From Linderina pennispora (Eukaryota; Kickxellomycota; Kickxellomycetes; Kickxellales; Kickxellaceae), in contig NW_024468249.1 in assembly GCF_002104995.1 (NCBI RefSeq), positions 1,550,001 to 1,614,000 on the forward strand: 64,000 nt of DNA, written 5' to 3'. Made by a program: the position numbers and the translations under genes. How positions within the stretch are numbered: the first letter of the stretch is position 1; every line of letters starts with the position of its first letter. Positions 51,810-62,968 of this stretch are shown piece after piece. The notes under the pieces were generated by a model that searched no databases, was not told where the DNA came from, and worked only from the letters and a program-made list of their open reading frames with translations.

Positions 51810-53877
51810 ATGACCGAACAGGCCGCTTTTGTCGATTCCAGTCTGGCGATTCTCTATGCCTCGCAGACGGGCAATGCTGAGTCAATTTCCTACAACATTT
51901 ACGAGGAGGCCGTGAAGCGCGGCTACGCAGCGACGTGGCACGTGCTGGACGACCACGAAAAGCTTGGGTTCAATTCGCTCCGGACGGTGGTCTTTGTGGT
52001 CTCGACGACAGGCGACGGCGATCCGCCCGACAACTCGACCAAGTTCTGGCGAGTCCTGCGCAAGACCACACGCAGCAACAAGACCGCCTACACGCACCTG
52101 CGGTACGCGATTCTGGGGCTGGGCGACACCAACTACTCCAATTTCTGCAACACAGCGCAGCGGCTGGACAAGCAGCTGCAGGCCGCAGGCGCCCATGCAT
52201 TCTACCCCAAGGGGCTGGCTGATGACGGGACTGGGCTTGAGGAGACAGTGGAGCCGTGGATCGACGGCCTATGGGCAGTGCTGCCGGCAGTGGTCCAGCG
52301 GGAGACAGAGGGCGTGGACGAGGCGACCGAGGCGATTGAGCGCATGGCCATCGAGCCAGCGAATGATGTGTCGCAGCAGCTTGTGCTAGACTTTACCATG
52401 CTGGCAGATCTCAAGGCTATCACTGGCGCACCGCGCGCCCCAGCCGCACTGTGCAGGATTGCGCATTCCGAGGATCTGGCACGGGGCAGCCTGCCACCAG
52501 ACCTCGTGTGCCCCCCATGGCTTGCAGCACAGACAGGCGAGGGGGCGCCGTTTGCGGCTCGGATCGCAAGTGCCCAGCTGATCACCAGTCCTGAGGCTCT
52601 GAAGCGCACCTGGCTGATGGATCTGGATCTGGATGGGCATGCTCATGGCCAGTGGCAGGCAGGCGATGCATTCAATGTGTATGCGCCCAACAGCGCCGAG
52701 CTGGTTGCCGCTTTGCTGGCTCGACTCGGCGTCAGTGCCGAGGAGGCTGCGCGGCTGGCACTGGTGGAGCCGGTGGACCCGAAGCTCGCGCTGCCTGCGC
52801 ACCTGCAGCGGTTCACTGCCGAGCCCGTATCGATCTGCGACCTGCTGACGTGGGCTGTGGATCTGTCGGCGGCACCGCGCAAGCAGACCCTGCGGGCTCT
52901 GGCAGACTGCTGCGCGGAGACAGCAGACCGCGACCGGCTGCTGTTCCTGAGCAGCCGCCAGGGCGTGCAGACCTTCAATGAGCTGCGGCGCCAGGCGCCC
53001 ACAGTTCTGGATATCCTGCATGCATTCGCGTCGTGCAGCGTGACTGCGGGTCGCCTGGTTGAAATCCTGCCGGCCCTGCAGCCGCGGTCGTATTCGATCT
53101 GCAGCGCGCCCAAGGACGAGCGCTGGCGCTTTGCCTTCAATGTCGTTGAGTATTCGCTCGAGGTCGTGGATCCGTTCTCCACCGCTGAGGACTCGAGCAC
53201 GTCGCTGGCCCCTGCCAAAATCAACCGCAAGGGCATCTGCACGCCCTGGTTGGAGGAGCTGGCAAAGAAGGACAAGAGAATCTTGGTTGCACTGCGGCCC
53301 AACATCAATGGCTTCAGGCTGCCCGAGGCGGAGACACGGCCGGTGATCATGGTTGGCCCGGGCACAGGGGTCGCACCGTTCATCGGGTTCCTGCAACAGC
53401 GCGAGCAGGAGATCCAGGAGGGGAGGCTGGGGGAGAAGCCGTTTGCTTGGCTGTTCTTTGGCTGCCGGCACTACGCCTACGACTATTTGTTCCAGAGCGA
53501 GCTCGAGGACATGCATGCGAAGCAGGTGCTGACAAGGCTGTCGACCTGCTTTAGTCGGGATGCTGGTGCCCGCGAGCGCTTCGGCGTGCCGCGGTACGTG
53601 CAGGACGAGATGCTGGCACAGTGGGAGGCGGATCGCTGAGCTGCTGGTGGAGAAGGACGCCATGGTATTTGTGTGCGGCGATGCCAAGGGCATGGGCAAG
53701 GATGTCAACGAGGCGCTGGCAGAGATCCTGGTCAGGTACGCAGAGAAGCACCCCGAGGCCGTCGAAAAACTGGTTGAGGCGCCTGCCGAGGAGGGCGGGC
53801 TGTCCAAGGTGCAGGCGCTGCAGGTGCTGATGCTGTGGGCCAAGCAGAAGCGCTACTTGCGCGATCTCTGGGCTTAG
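51810..53877 (+). CDS. TAH18: NADPH-dependent diflavin oxidoreductase, one frame break
   Basis: About 688 residues. Passes electrons from NADPH through FAD and FMN to Dre2/anamorsin for cytosolic iron-sulfur cluster assembly. Seen: flavodoxin domain with ILYASQTGNAESIS (FMN phosphate loop), STTGDGDPPDN and LGLGDTNYSNFCN; FAD-binding domain with RSYSICSAP and GICTPWLEEL; NADPH site GPGTGVAPFIGFLQQR, FFGCRHYAYDYLFQ and FVCGDAKGMGKDV. An extra base near 53630 breaks the frame just after YVQDEMLAQWE; the other phase continues RIAELLVEKDAMVF to the stop at 53877 and contains the essential C-terminal NADPH-site strand. The ATG at 51810 matches the family start. Confidence 0.93.
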
Positions 53878-54191
53878 GAACGTTTTCTCACTTTCTATCC
53901 GCCCTTGCCTGTGAGAATACAACGCTTTTGTTGGGGAAATGATGGAGAAAGCCTGTAGACAACAATAGTAAAATTTGATTTTTTTTTTTTCGCCTCTGCA
54001 AGCTCTTGTAATTTTACTTTCTGCGCATTTACCTAAAGGAAAAATTTTCCTACTCCTTATTTTGCATTCGCCGCCATTAGAGCAGGTGGACTACCAGCGG
54101 AGCAGGACTAGGACATAACGAGCGACAGCACAGAGCACGCAGCCCGACCCTCCACACAAGCAGCAGGAGGGCTCATTTACAACTAAGCAGA
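53878..54191. other. intergenic interval
   Basis: Contains a T10 run near 53980. No gene seen. Confidence 0.5.
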
Positions 54192-57100
54192 ATGCGGCCG
54201 GGCACAGCACAACCCAGCACCACGCCGCCCGCCCCGCCCAGCTCCGTGATCAGCGACACCCACACACAGCAGCCGCCAAACGACATCTCAGCACCCGCCG
54301 ACGATGTGATAAACAGCCTGTTCACAAAGGAGCCCCTAGACATGGACCTGCTCACCGAGCTCTTGGGATCCCTGGACGGTACTGCGGCCAGCACGCCAAC
54401 AATGAACTCTGTGGGGGTGAATGCTGACGATGCCATGGAGCTGGGAGGCATTACCACAGCAGCTGTGCTTGACGGTCTACGATCGCTGGATGAGTTTGAG
54501 CGCCAGGCTGCGATCCATACTGACGGCTATACACACGAGACCGTGAGCCATACGCCAATTGACGAAGGCGAACTAGCAGACTCCATCCTGAGGGCTGCGA
54601 ACTCAGTTGCACACATGGATAACGGTGGCCTGGGATCGTTTTAATCAGGCCGAGCTGTCGGCTGCGCTGGAGCAGCTATACTGGGGGTCGTTGGAGGTGC
54701 CGGCTGTGGATCCAATGGCGACAACGCATGGAGGCATGGTGGATACTGCAATGCTGCCGGCACCTACACCGGCACCAACGCCCATGCCAGTGGCCTGGAT
54801 CGCCACAGATCGATGCCAGCATGGGATCGGCTGCCGTGTGGCCCAGCAACGCGACGGAGTGCAGTCGGGATGAGCCCATGGACGACGAGACAGACGACGA
54901 GAACCCGCTGGAGCTCGAAGAACTGTCGTTGTTCTCGCTGTTCCTCAGCGACATGAAGGCATTTGAGGGATTCCTGGATAAGCTCAGCCTCAACCAGCTG
55001 CGCCAGTGTGCTGCAACCGTCAACAGCGTGCTGGTGAGGCGCGAGAATGCGGTGAACGATCCACCACCTCCAAAGCAGCCACGGATTGTCCAGAAGCGGC
55101 CCAGTCCGATCGGTATCTCAGTCCGATAGCCCACCGGGCATTCGTGCAGGTCGAGGCAAGTCGGCCCTGGCGAAAAACACCCAATGGAGGCAGTTCAGAC
55201 GATGCATTACCAGTTACTACATTGTCGCTGTTGCGCGAATGGCTGCCTCCGTCAACCGCCGACTGCGTGATTACTGCTCTGCAAGCAGCAAACCTGACAA
55301 ACCCCACAGCAGCCCGTCCGCCAGCACGCCAAGCAGCAGCAGCAGTCAGCAGCATCAAAGTCCGAATGCAGATGCAGTGCCAGCACAGACCATGCAGGCA
55401 GAATCAAAGCAACCAGACGGAACCGCCAAAGGCGTCGGCGACCCAGCAGCGCACCCGCGCCGATTCGAGCCAGGCTGCCAGCGATGTGACATTGGAGACC
55501 GATCCCGAGGGCGTTCCATGGATGATATTCTCGTATGTGCAGAAAGGCAAGCCAAAATGGCACCGTATCCGCATTGACGTCGACCGCGCTCCGCTACACG
55601 CTAATTCCGCAGAGTTTTCAAAAGAACAACTGCGTGTACCCGCGCGCCAACTGCCACGAATCGGCCTACACTGGCAACCGGTGGGACTACGAGACCACAT
55701 GCAATGTGTTTGGCTGGCAGCTAGGCATTCCTGAACCAGGAGCTGCTGTCGGGGCGTCGCGGGCTACTGCAGTCTGCGGTGAACAAGTACCGGGACAAGG
55801 TCGAGGGTCACAAGAGCCGACGGATCACGAGGCTGGAGAAGTCGGAGCGCAGTCAGAGGAGCAAGCCAGGCAAGCGGCCGCTGGCAAAACCACCGAGGCA
55901 GCGGGTCGAGAAGCGGCCGAGGGTGGAGGGTGCAGATCCGACTGTTTTGGCTGCGTTCTCGGCTGCCGGGACGTCGGCGGCGGTAGCTGCAGCCGTGGCC
56001 AATGCAGTCAGTGAGCTGCCACGGACGTTGTCGTTGCCGCAGAATGGGGTCGGTGGCAGATGGAGGTGCCGGGGGCTCGGTTCCAAGCGCAGTGGGCGGG
56101 CTGGTGGCATCCCGCGCCCCAGGCGCCGTCGACATCGGCTCCGGTAACACCTGCGCCTGCATCAGTGCAAAGCGCCCAGCATCTGACAGTCAGCCTTTTC
56201 GTCAACAACCAGTTTATGCCCATCGACGTGGACATCAACTTTAGCAAAATCGACGATAATACAGAGGTCGAGGAGCCGCGGCCCGGGGATCAGCAGCAGA
56301 CGACGCCTGAGGCATGGGCGCGAAAGAGGGCAGAGCGCGAACAGTTTAAGCAGGACCATGCTGTGTTCCCGCGTGTGCTGGATCTCGAACACTCCCGGTA
56401 CGGCGGCATGCCGGGTCGGTGGGAATTTGAGCTGACATGCAACGAGATGGCGTGGAAGCTGGCGCTTCTCAATGACCGGCTGAGGTACCGGATGCCGCTG
56501 ATTCAAAAGTGCATCGACACGTATCGGACAAAATTCGCTCAGCCGCCGTGGGGGCAGCTTAAGTGCTCCGACGGGGACTATGGATAGGCATGTGTCGGTG
56601 CGGTTCTACGATCTATGGATCCCGCGGCCAGGCCGCCGCAGACTGGTGGCTGTTTCCAGGGATGCAGAGGTCGTCGATCAAGCGACAGCAGTGTCGCACA
56701 ACACATCGCTGGGCTCGGTCCCGATCCAGCAGGCGAAGGCTGAAGGGAATCCAACGAAGGAGGCCGTGGTGGTAACGCAGTCAGTTGATGATGGTGCAGC
56801 GGAACGACCAGCGTCGGCCAGCAGTACTGGATCAGAGACGGCTGCAAGACTGAGGATCGTGCGACCAAAGTCATCACAACCATCCTCGCATGCGTCATCG
56901 GGTACATCATTGCAGCCTTCCAACATGGTAGCGAAGCCACAGCCACATCCACAGCCACAGCCACCAAAACAAACTCAACCACAGCCGCAGCCACAGAAAC
57001 AGAAGCAAGCTCAGCCCATACCACAGCAGCCTGCAGTTTCGATCCGGCCTAGCAGTGTGCGGCCGCCGATAGTTCAGACCCCGCAGGTGCGCCCATTGCC

Positions 57101-57747
57101 TCGCCCACAGGTGCCTCCAACGCAGCAGCAGCCACAAAAACAGCAAAAGCAACAGCAGCAGCAGCAGTTTGTACGTCCACATCCACCCGCCTCACATGCA
57201 CAGCCAAGACCAGTTGCGAGCCCTGTGTCTCGGCCACAGGTGCGTCCAGCAGCGCGGCCACGTCCACCCCAGCCGCGACCAGCGCCAGCGCCAGCACCTA
57301 CAGCGACCAGCTCCCGCCCGCGACCCCACCCGCCCCAGCACCATCCACGGCCGCTGCCAGCGCACACAACCGCACGCTCCAGTGCGGCTCCTGCCCCACG
57401 GCCACCGGCAGCGACGTCACCAGCACCGCGGACCAGCACAGGCGGTGCCAAGACCCCCAGGGTCACCTGCTCGCGCAACATCCGGTCCGCGATCGATAGC
57501 GCCGGCCCCAGCACCAGGTACTAGAACTCCACAGGCTTCAAGCAAAAGCGCCAAGGCGCAGGTTGCGGCCAGTGTGCTGACGGACGTGCTGCGAAGGTTC
57601 GCCAAGACTGATCCAGCGCTGGCGCAACTGACCAGTGTGCTGAAGGAGCCGCAGGGAGGCCCAGTGCGGAGCGCCAGTGAGGAAGAGGAGCCGCTGGATG
57701 CCAAGGTCGCGGAGCTGGAGAAGCTGCTGACTGAGCTTCAGAAATAG
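54192..57747 (+). CDS. large fungal protein with two related DUF8032-like domains, many frame breaks
   Basis: About 1180 residues when phases are followed. Seen: N-terminal acidic/hydrophobic part (LDMDLLTELLGSLDG, LFSLFLSDMKAFEGFLDKL); a long Gln/Ser/Pro linker; domain copy 1 (about 55500-55800): VPWMIFSYVQKGKPKWHRIR, NNCVYPRANC, YTGNRWDYETTCNVFGWQL, FLNQELLSGRRGLLQSAVNKYRD; a basic segment (HKSRRITRLEKSERSQRSK); domain copy 2 (about 56180-56560): QFMPIDVDINFSKI, HAVFPRVL, RYGGMPGRWEFELTCNEMAWKL, LIQKCIDTYRTKF; then a Pro/Gln array and a final helix AKVAELEKLLTELQK. The two copies align clearly (VYPR/VFPR, GNRWDYETTCN/GRWEFELTCNE, KYRD/TYRT). I recall this fungal domain as DUF8032, unproven here. 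The style (acidic, Gln/Pro-rich, basic) suggests a nuclear regulator. At least nine phase changes, mostly one extra base. Confidence 0.7.
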
Positions 57748-58098
57748 GTCTTGCCAAGAAGCGCTCTAGTCGCTAATGCGTGCTACAGCAACACCGTATT
57801 CGCTGAGACCGCGAGTCGGCTGATAATCCCCTGTCCATTTGCGCTCTTCCAAGGCGCCTGCCAGTGTGCTTTTGCTGTTTTCCTTTTTCCTGTTTGAAAG
57901 AAGGGAGGATCGTCCGGGTTCAGTGTGTGGTTTCATGCAGCAGCACAGGCGAAAACTGGCTCCCTCTGCAGCAAGCTGAGCAGGCTGGAAAACTATTTAT
58001 ACCTCTAGCTTGTGCTGTCCCTGCCAGCAAAGGGTGTTTTTCTTCTTCACACACTTGTTCCTCCTATAGCACACACATACTTTGACTTTTCAGACACC
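57748..58098. promoter_or_regulatory. promoter of small helical protein gene
   Basis: TATTTATA at 57994-58001, about 98 bases upstream of the ATG at 58099. Nothing else seen. Confidence 0.45.
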
Positions 58099-58326
58099 AT
58101 GGTTGGCATTTCGCGTACCATCACCACGTCGTCGACGGCTTCGAACGCAGCACTGAACGTGCAGGAGATCGAGGCACAGATTGCACAGCTCGTCAGCTCG
58201 TACTCCTCCCATGACTCGCAAAAGATGTGTTCAGAGTTCAGCGACAGCTACTGCCTGGCGGCGCAGGAACTGCTGCGCTCGCTTGACGACGCCCTGGCCC
58301 AGGAGGGGGTTGAGGCGGCGCAGTAA
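58099..58326 (+). CDS. small helical protein, unknown
   Basis: 75 residues. Seen: Ser/Thr-rich start (MVGISRTITTSSTASNAAL), then two predicted amphipathic helices (VQEIEAQIAQLVSSY and CLAAQELLRSLDDALAQEG) separated by a short loop with two Cys. No signal peptide. The TATA box, a good ATG context and codon bias like the neighbours argue that it is real. I do not recognise a family; a small subunit or coiled-coil partner is possible. Confidence 0.55.
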   Translation: MVGISRTITTSSTASNAALNVQEIEAQIAQLVSSYSSHDSQKMCSEFSDSYCLAAQELLRSLDDALAQEGVEAAQ

Positions 58327-58732
58327 TCGCAAAGCGCTGTACCCAGGCCTCCGGTTCCGAAATTTGCTGCTCCCTCATCTGAAATCAGGGGCGGTTTTTT
58401 GTGCGGGGAGCGGGAGGCAAGCATAAGCAGTGGAGGGCTTGGCTAGCACGGCTCTCTCGCCCGCGTTGTAGTTGTATTAATTTCCTTCTTTTGTGCTCGC
58501 ATATATATTCGTTCTCGTCCACACCTAAACTGAAGGGGCAAGGGTAACCGAGGGGCCATCTGGTCCTATATGCGTAGATTCCCGGTGCCTCCTACGCTGC
58601 CGGTACATTGAAGGGGTATTTGAGTTCTGCCCTAACCCATCGGCTCGAGATGGACAAGGATAATGTCTGTGCGGAACAGATAAAAAAGGCAGGCAGGCAT
58701 CTCTCCTTCGCCTTCGATTTTTTTTTTCAACC
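58327..58732. other. intergenic interval
   Basis: No gene seen. T9 run just before the next start. Confidence 0.5.
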
Positions 58733-59750
58733 ATGTCAGTATTCCTCAGCAAAATGCCTCTCCCCCACCGCTTCACCTGGACGATCAACAAAGAGCTGCG
58801 CGAGACCTTGTTCTGGCCGTGCAAGAGCGGCAAGCCCAAGGTGGTGCTTCTGCTTATCCCAGGCAACCCGGGGGTGATTGACCTGTATATAGAGTTTGCG
58901 ACGGCCCTGCACGAGCGCAGCGACGACATGGAGATAGCGGCGATATCGCACCTGGGGCATACGCGGTTCAGCGACAACAATGGCAAGGTGGTGCGGAACA
59001 CCAAGGTGTATTCGCTGCAAGAGCAGGTGAAGGGGTGGATTGATGCATTTGATGAGCTCGACGGCATGTACGGCGGAGCGCCCAAGATGTTCCTGTGTGC
59101 GCACAGCGTCGGCTCGTACATAGCTGAGAAGGTAACAAGAAGCAGCACCAGGCAGATGAAATGGCTAGTGTGACATAGGTGCTGATTTTTTTGTGTAGAT
59201 TGTCGAGAGCCGTGCAGACCGCGTTGACCGGGTCTTTGATCTGTTCCCGACAGTCGACCATATTGGCGATACGCCGAATGGACGCAAGCTGCAGGCGCTG
59301 TTCCGGCCAGGCGTGCGGCAGGTAGTGTCGGGACTGGCCGAGCTAGGCTCGTGGATTCTGCCCAACTCTGTGATGCAGATGCTGGCGCTGCGGTCTGGCA
59401 GCCTGGACGCCGAGAACTCGGCGGTGGTCATTGACAAGATGGTCAATGGCAGCTGCATCAACAATGTGCTGCGGATGGCGGCAGACGAGATGGCCACGAT
59501 CAAGGACGTCAATGAGAAGCTGTATGGGGCGATGGGCGACAAGTTCGTCATGTACTACGGGCGCAAGGACGGGTGGGTGCCCAGCGACCGGTTCAAGAAG
59601 ATGTGCCATATTAACTACAAGGGCAACGTGGTTATGTGCGACAAGGGCATCTCGCATGCATTTGTTACGTCCCATCCGCTGGAGACGGCGGATGTGGTGG
59701 GCGAGTTTATTCGGCAGGCGGTCAACCCAAAGGCCTCCGAGTCGCTCTGA
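58733..59750 (+). CDS. lipid droplet-associated hydrolase (LDAH type), one intron
   Basis: 316 residues from exons 58733-59131 and 59199-59750. The 67-base intron (59132-59198) starts GTAACA, has branch-like tgctgat and ends TGTAG; the exons join in phase as EK-IVESRAD. Alpha/beta hydrolase of the LDAH (C2orf43) family, found on lipid droplets; proposed ester hydrolase. Seen: LLLIPGNPGVIDLYIEF (oxyanion strand/loop), ISHLGHTRF, the nucleophile elbow AHSVGSYI with Ser, the long lid-like helices, and a late GISHAFV segment with the likely catalytic His. All are in the family order. Confidence 0.88.
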
Positions 59751-60068
59751 GATTCTGTTACATAGCGTCTTTCGTCTTTTTTATTCGTTTTGGCTGGGCG
59801 AGCAGAGGATTCCCCCGCTGCTGGCTTGAGGTTGTTTTTCACGTTCTAGCAATATTCCGGTGATCACAGCGTATAAGCGAGGTGCGCCTGGCGCCAGTAT
59901 TGTTGCAGTCTAATTTTTGCTTTGGGCCCTCGCGTGGTGCTTGCTGCAGAGCGGCCTTTATAGCTGGGGGCTTGTGCCACCGAAAGTGCGCAACCTTTGA
60001 CAAACACTCCCCCATTCCCAAATTTTCCGTCTCTATTACTACCTCTCATTTCTTTTCATTTTGCAACA
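59751..60068. other. promoter side of ER PDI gene
   Basis: No gene seen; a C/T-rich leader precedes the ATG at 60069. Confidence 0.45.
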
Positions 60069-62390
60069 ATGCGTCTGGGTAAGTTTTTGCTCGGACTGGC
60101 CGGACTGGCGCTGACCACGGCGGTGGCAGCGTCGGGAGCACCGGTGTCGGACAAGAGCCATGTTCTGACCGCGACGAATTTCGAGAGCAAGACGCAGACG
60201 GGCACGTGGATAATCAAGCACTACTCGCCCCAATGCCACCACTGCCTGAACTTTGCGCCCAAGTGGGAGCGCGTAGTCCGCGACACGCACCAGGCGATGT
60301 TTGCCAACAACGTCCACTACGGCGAAGTGAACTGCCTGGAGGAGCAAGACTTGTGTGCGAAGAACGGGGCCGACGCATGGCCGATGGTGGTGGTGTTCAA
60401 GGAGAGCAAGCGCGCGCAGGCAATGTCCGGCGACAAGACCGAGGAGGAGCTGATGGAGTTCGTGCAGCGGTCAGCCAATGTGCATGAGGCGGTGCGGCGG
60501 TTCGAGCAGAACAGCGTGGTTTTGACACCAGCGAATTTCACGGAGACGGTGAATGACGCAGTCTGGCTGATTAAGCACTACTCGCCCAAATGCCCGCACT
60601 GCCGCCATATGGCGCCGGCGTGGACCAAGATGACTGACGAGATGGCCGAGGCTGAGGGCAAGCAGCATGTGTTTTTCGGCGAGATCAATTGCCTCGACTA
60701 CGTGGATCTGTGCGTGAACAACAAGGTCGATGGGTTCCCAACCATCCACGTATTCTACAAGGGCTCGCTGATCGAGGAAATGGGTCTGGACCCGACGTAC
60801 GAGAACATGCAGCCGTTTGCCAAGCGCCTGGCGCAGCGGCGGGACAGCGGCGAATTCGACAAGGCATTGGAGGAGCCGCAGGTCAACAACGACAACCGCG
60901 ACTGGGATGACGATGAGGCTGACCCTAAGAAGAAGGATGAGCCGCCCAAGACCCCCAAGAAGGACGAGCCCAAGAAGGACGAACCCAAGAAGGACGAACC
61001 CAAGAAGGACGAACCCAAGAAGGACGAACCCAAGAAGGACGAACCCAAGAAGGACGAACCCAAGAAGGACGAACCCAAGAAGGACGACAAGGCACTGCCC
61101 AATGCACAGCACGACGAGAATGCCGACACTGAGAAGCGCAACGCGGTTGTCTACAACCCCGACGGCGAGGCAGTGGTGCTGACCAAGGAGAACTTTGCCG
61201 AGCGCACTGCCTCAGGCCCGTGGTTCATCAAGTTCTACGCGCCCTGGTGCCCGCACTGCCAGCACCTGGCGCCCGTATGGGCCGAGCTGGGCGGCAAACT
61301 GCGCGGTAAAATGAACGTGGGCAGCGTCAACTGCGACGAGGCCAGCAGCCTGTGCTCCAAGTACAACGTGCAGGGCTACCCGACCCTCAAGCTGCTGTGG
61401 GACGGCGAGACCGCCGACTACAAGGGCGAGCGCGAGCTGAAGGCGCTGGAGAAGTTTGTCGACAGCGTATTGGCGCAGCCGCATACTGCACAGAGCGTCC
61501 AGGATGTGCAGGCAGGCGCAGCAGGACCGCGACGTCGTCTTTGTCTTTGCCTACGACGCCAGCGACTCCAGCGCCAAGACTGCCGCTGCATTGGCCCGCG
61601 TCAAGGCCAACGCGCAAAAGCTATTCCTGTCCAAGAGCCTTCTGCTCGTCAACAATGCACAGACGGCCGCCGTGGTTTTGCCAGGACACCCAGCTGCCGG
61701 CACTGGCGGCGCTCAAGGATGCACAGACGATCAAGTACGCAGGTGCGCTGGCCAACGACGACCAGCTGCACGAATGGTTCTACGCCGAGCGCTTCCCATT
61801 GCTGCCGCAGTTGGAGCGCGAGAACTCGGACGACCTGTTCTACGACTCGGACTACCTTGTGCTGGCTGTGCTGGACTCGGACCGCGGCGGCGACTACATG
61901 GACCACTACCGCAGTGCCATGCGCGCGGCCGCCATCGAGTACAAGAAGGCATTCGAGGACGCCGGGCGCCGTGATAAGGGATCGGTGCGGTTCACGTGGG
62001 TCGATGGCAACAAGTGGGCGTCGTATGTCGACCGCGTCTTCCGCCTGCGTCGCTCTGACTGGCCCGCCATTGTCATTGCCCAGCCCAGCGAGGACCGGTA
62101 CTTTGACGTGGACGCCAATGGCTCTAAAATTGAGCCTTCCAAGATGGGCATCTTTTTGGCTGTGCGCGCAGCCCTCGAGGGCAAACTGCGCCCGCAGAGC
62201 ACAAACTCCCTGCTGGTGCGCGGTGTCCATGCCCTGGGCTCAGCCATCAAAACCACATGGCTGTTTTTCTTCGGCTCGCTTCTGCGCGCCCTGCTTTCTC
62301 TGGCCATTGCCGCTGGTCTCGTCTACCACCTGGTTCCGTCGCGCGGGCTCTTCTCGCGGCGGCTCCTACGGCGTGGTCAAATCCGACTAA
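60069..62390 (+). CDS. ER membrane protein disulfide isomerase with three thioredoxin domains, three frame breaks
   Basis: About 773 residues. Oxidises or isomerises disulfides in the ER. Seen: signal peptide (MRLGKFLLGLAGLALTTAVAA); thioredoxin domain 1 with active site SPQCHHCLNF; domain 2 with SPKCPHCRHM; an acidic/basic linker with about nine KKDEP repeats; domain 3 with APWCPHCQHL and VQGYPTLKL; a long redox-inactive region; a TM segment (WLFFFGSLLRALLSLAIAAGL) and a short tail. Extra bases near 61505, 61678 and 62360 shift the phase; the third restores the tail GGSYGVVKSD and stop. Domain 1 has an unusual CHHC. There is no KDEL-type tail, which fits a membrane-anchored PDI (TMX/Eps1-like). 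Confidence 0.86.
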   Translation: MRLGKFLLGLAGLALTTAVAASGAPVSDKSHVLTATNFESKTQTGTWIIKHYSPQCHHCLNFAPKWERVVRDTHQAMFANNVHYGEVNCLEEQDLCAKNGADAWPMVVVFKESKRAQAMSGDKTEEELMEFVQRSANVHEAVRRFEQNSVVLTPANFTETVNDAVWLIKHYSPKCPHCRHMAPAWTKMTDEMAEAEGKQHVFFGEINCLDYVDLCVNNKVDGFPTIHVFYKGSLIEEMGLDPTYENMQPFAKRLAQRRDSGEFDKALEEPQVNNDNRDWDDDEADPKKKDEPPKTPKKDEPKKDEPKKDEPKKDEPKKDEPKKDEPKKDEPKKDEPKKDDKALPNAQHDENADTEKRNAVVYNPDGEAVVLTKENFAERTASGPWFIKFYAPWCPHCQHLAPVWAELGGKLRGKMNVGSVNCDEASSLCSKYNVQGYPTLKLLWDGETADYKGERELKALEKFVDSVLAQPHTAQSVQDVQAGAAGPRRRLCLCLRRQRLQRQDCRCIGPRQGQRAKAIPVQEPSARQQCTDGRRGFARTPSCRHWRRSRMHRRSSTQVRWPTTTSCTNGSTPSASHCCRSWSARTRTTCSTTRTTLCWLCWTRTAAATTWTTTAVPCARPPSSTRRHSRTPGAVIRDRCGSRGSMATSGRRMSTASSACVALTGPPLSLPSPARTGTLTWTPMALKLSLPRWASFWLCAQPSRANCARRAQTPCWCAVSMPWAQPSKPHGCFSSARFCAPCFLWPLPLVSSTTWFRRAGSSRGGSYGVVKSD
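60958..61088 (+). repeat. 15-base coding tandem repeat
   Basis: About nine copies of aaggacgaacccaag encoding KKDEP; copies after the first two are almost identical, so the array is young or unstable. Confidence 0.9.
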
Positions 62391-62431
62391 GGATGCCTTC
62401 TCAAAAATGCTTTATTATAAAATCTTCTCCT

Positions 62432-62759
62432 TCACTGCTGTGCAATGCGGATGTGGTGCTTCTGCCGGTACTCGACGAATTCCTTGTCCGTGGCCTTGTA
62501 CTGCTGCGCCAGCTGCTCGATCGTCTTTTTGATGCCCTCCTGGTTGGTCTTGAGTGCTGGCAGCACCTCCTTGACTGTGCGCTCCACCAGCACTCCGTTG
62601 ATCAGCCGGAAGCACTTGCGGTCGCCCGACATCGGCGTCATGGTCTTCACCACCAGACTGTGCTCCTCCAGCTCCAGCTCCAGCTCGCCGATCTTGCTGG
62701 CGATGGCCTTCAGCTCGTTGCTGTACCGGTTGACCGTCAGGCGCAGCTCGTTCTCCGAC

Positions 62760-62800
<41 letters not shown>

Positions 62801-62812
62801 GGACGACGACAT
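62432..62812 (-). CDS. GIM4: prefoldin subunit 2
   Basis: 126 residues, intact. Beta-type subunit of prefoldin, which delivers unfolded actin and tubulin to the CCT chaperonin. Seen: MSSSK followed by a run of 12 Gln (a CTG/CAG repeat in the DNA), then the two prefoldin coiled coils around the conserved hairpin DRKCFRLINGVLVERTVKEV, as in all GIM4/PFDN2. The poly-Gln is an addition at the very N-terminus and should not disturb the core. Convergent with the PDI gene, 41 bases apart. Confidence 0.95.
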
Positions 62813-62968
62813 GGTGCTCTGTTATGAAAATGAGAAAGAAAAAAAAAAAGAACGTCCCTTTTTTCGACCGCAAAAAGCGCTTGGGTTTTGATGGCATACA
62901 TGGCCATCTGCCCGTGCAGTGTTATGGAAATGGTTATTGATTTTTTTAATGGCTTTTAATGCATCATC

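Noticed and set aside
52386-53843. 485-codon open frame antisense to TAH18
   Set aside because: Shadow of GC-rich codon bias; no domain, and the plus strand carries all flavoprotein motifs.
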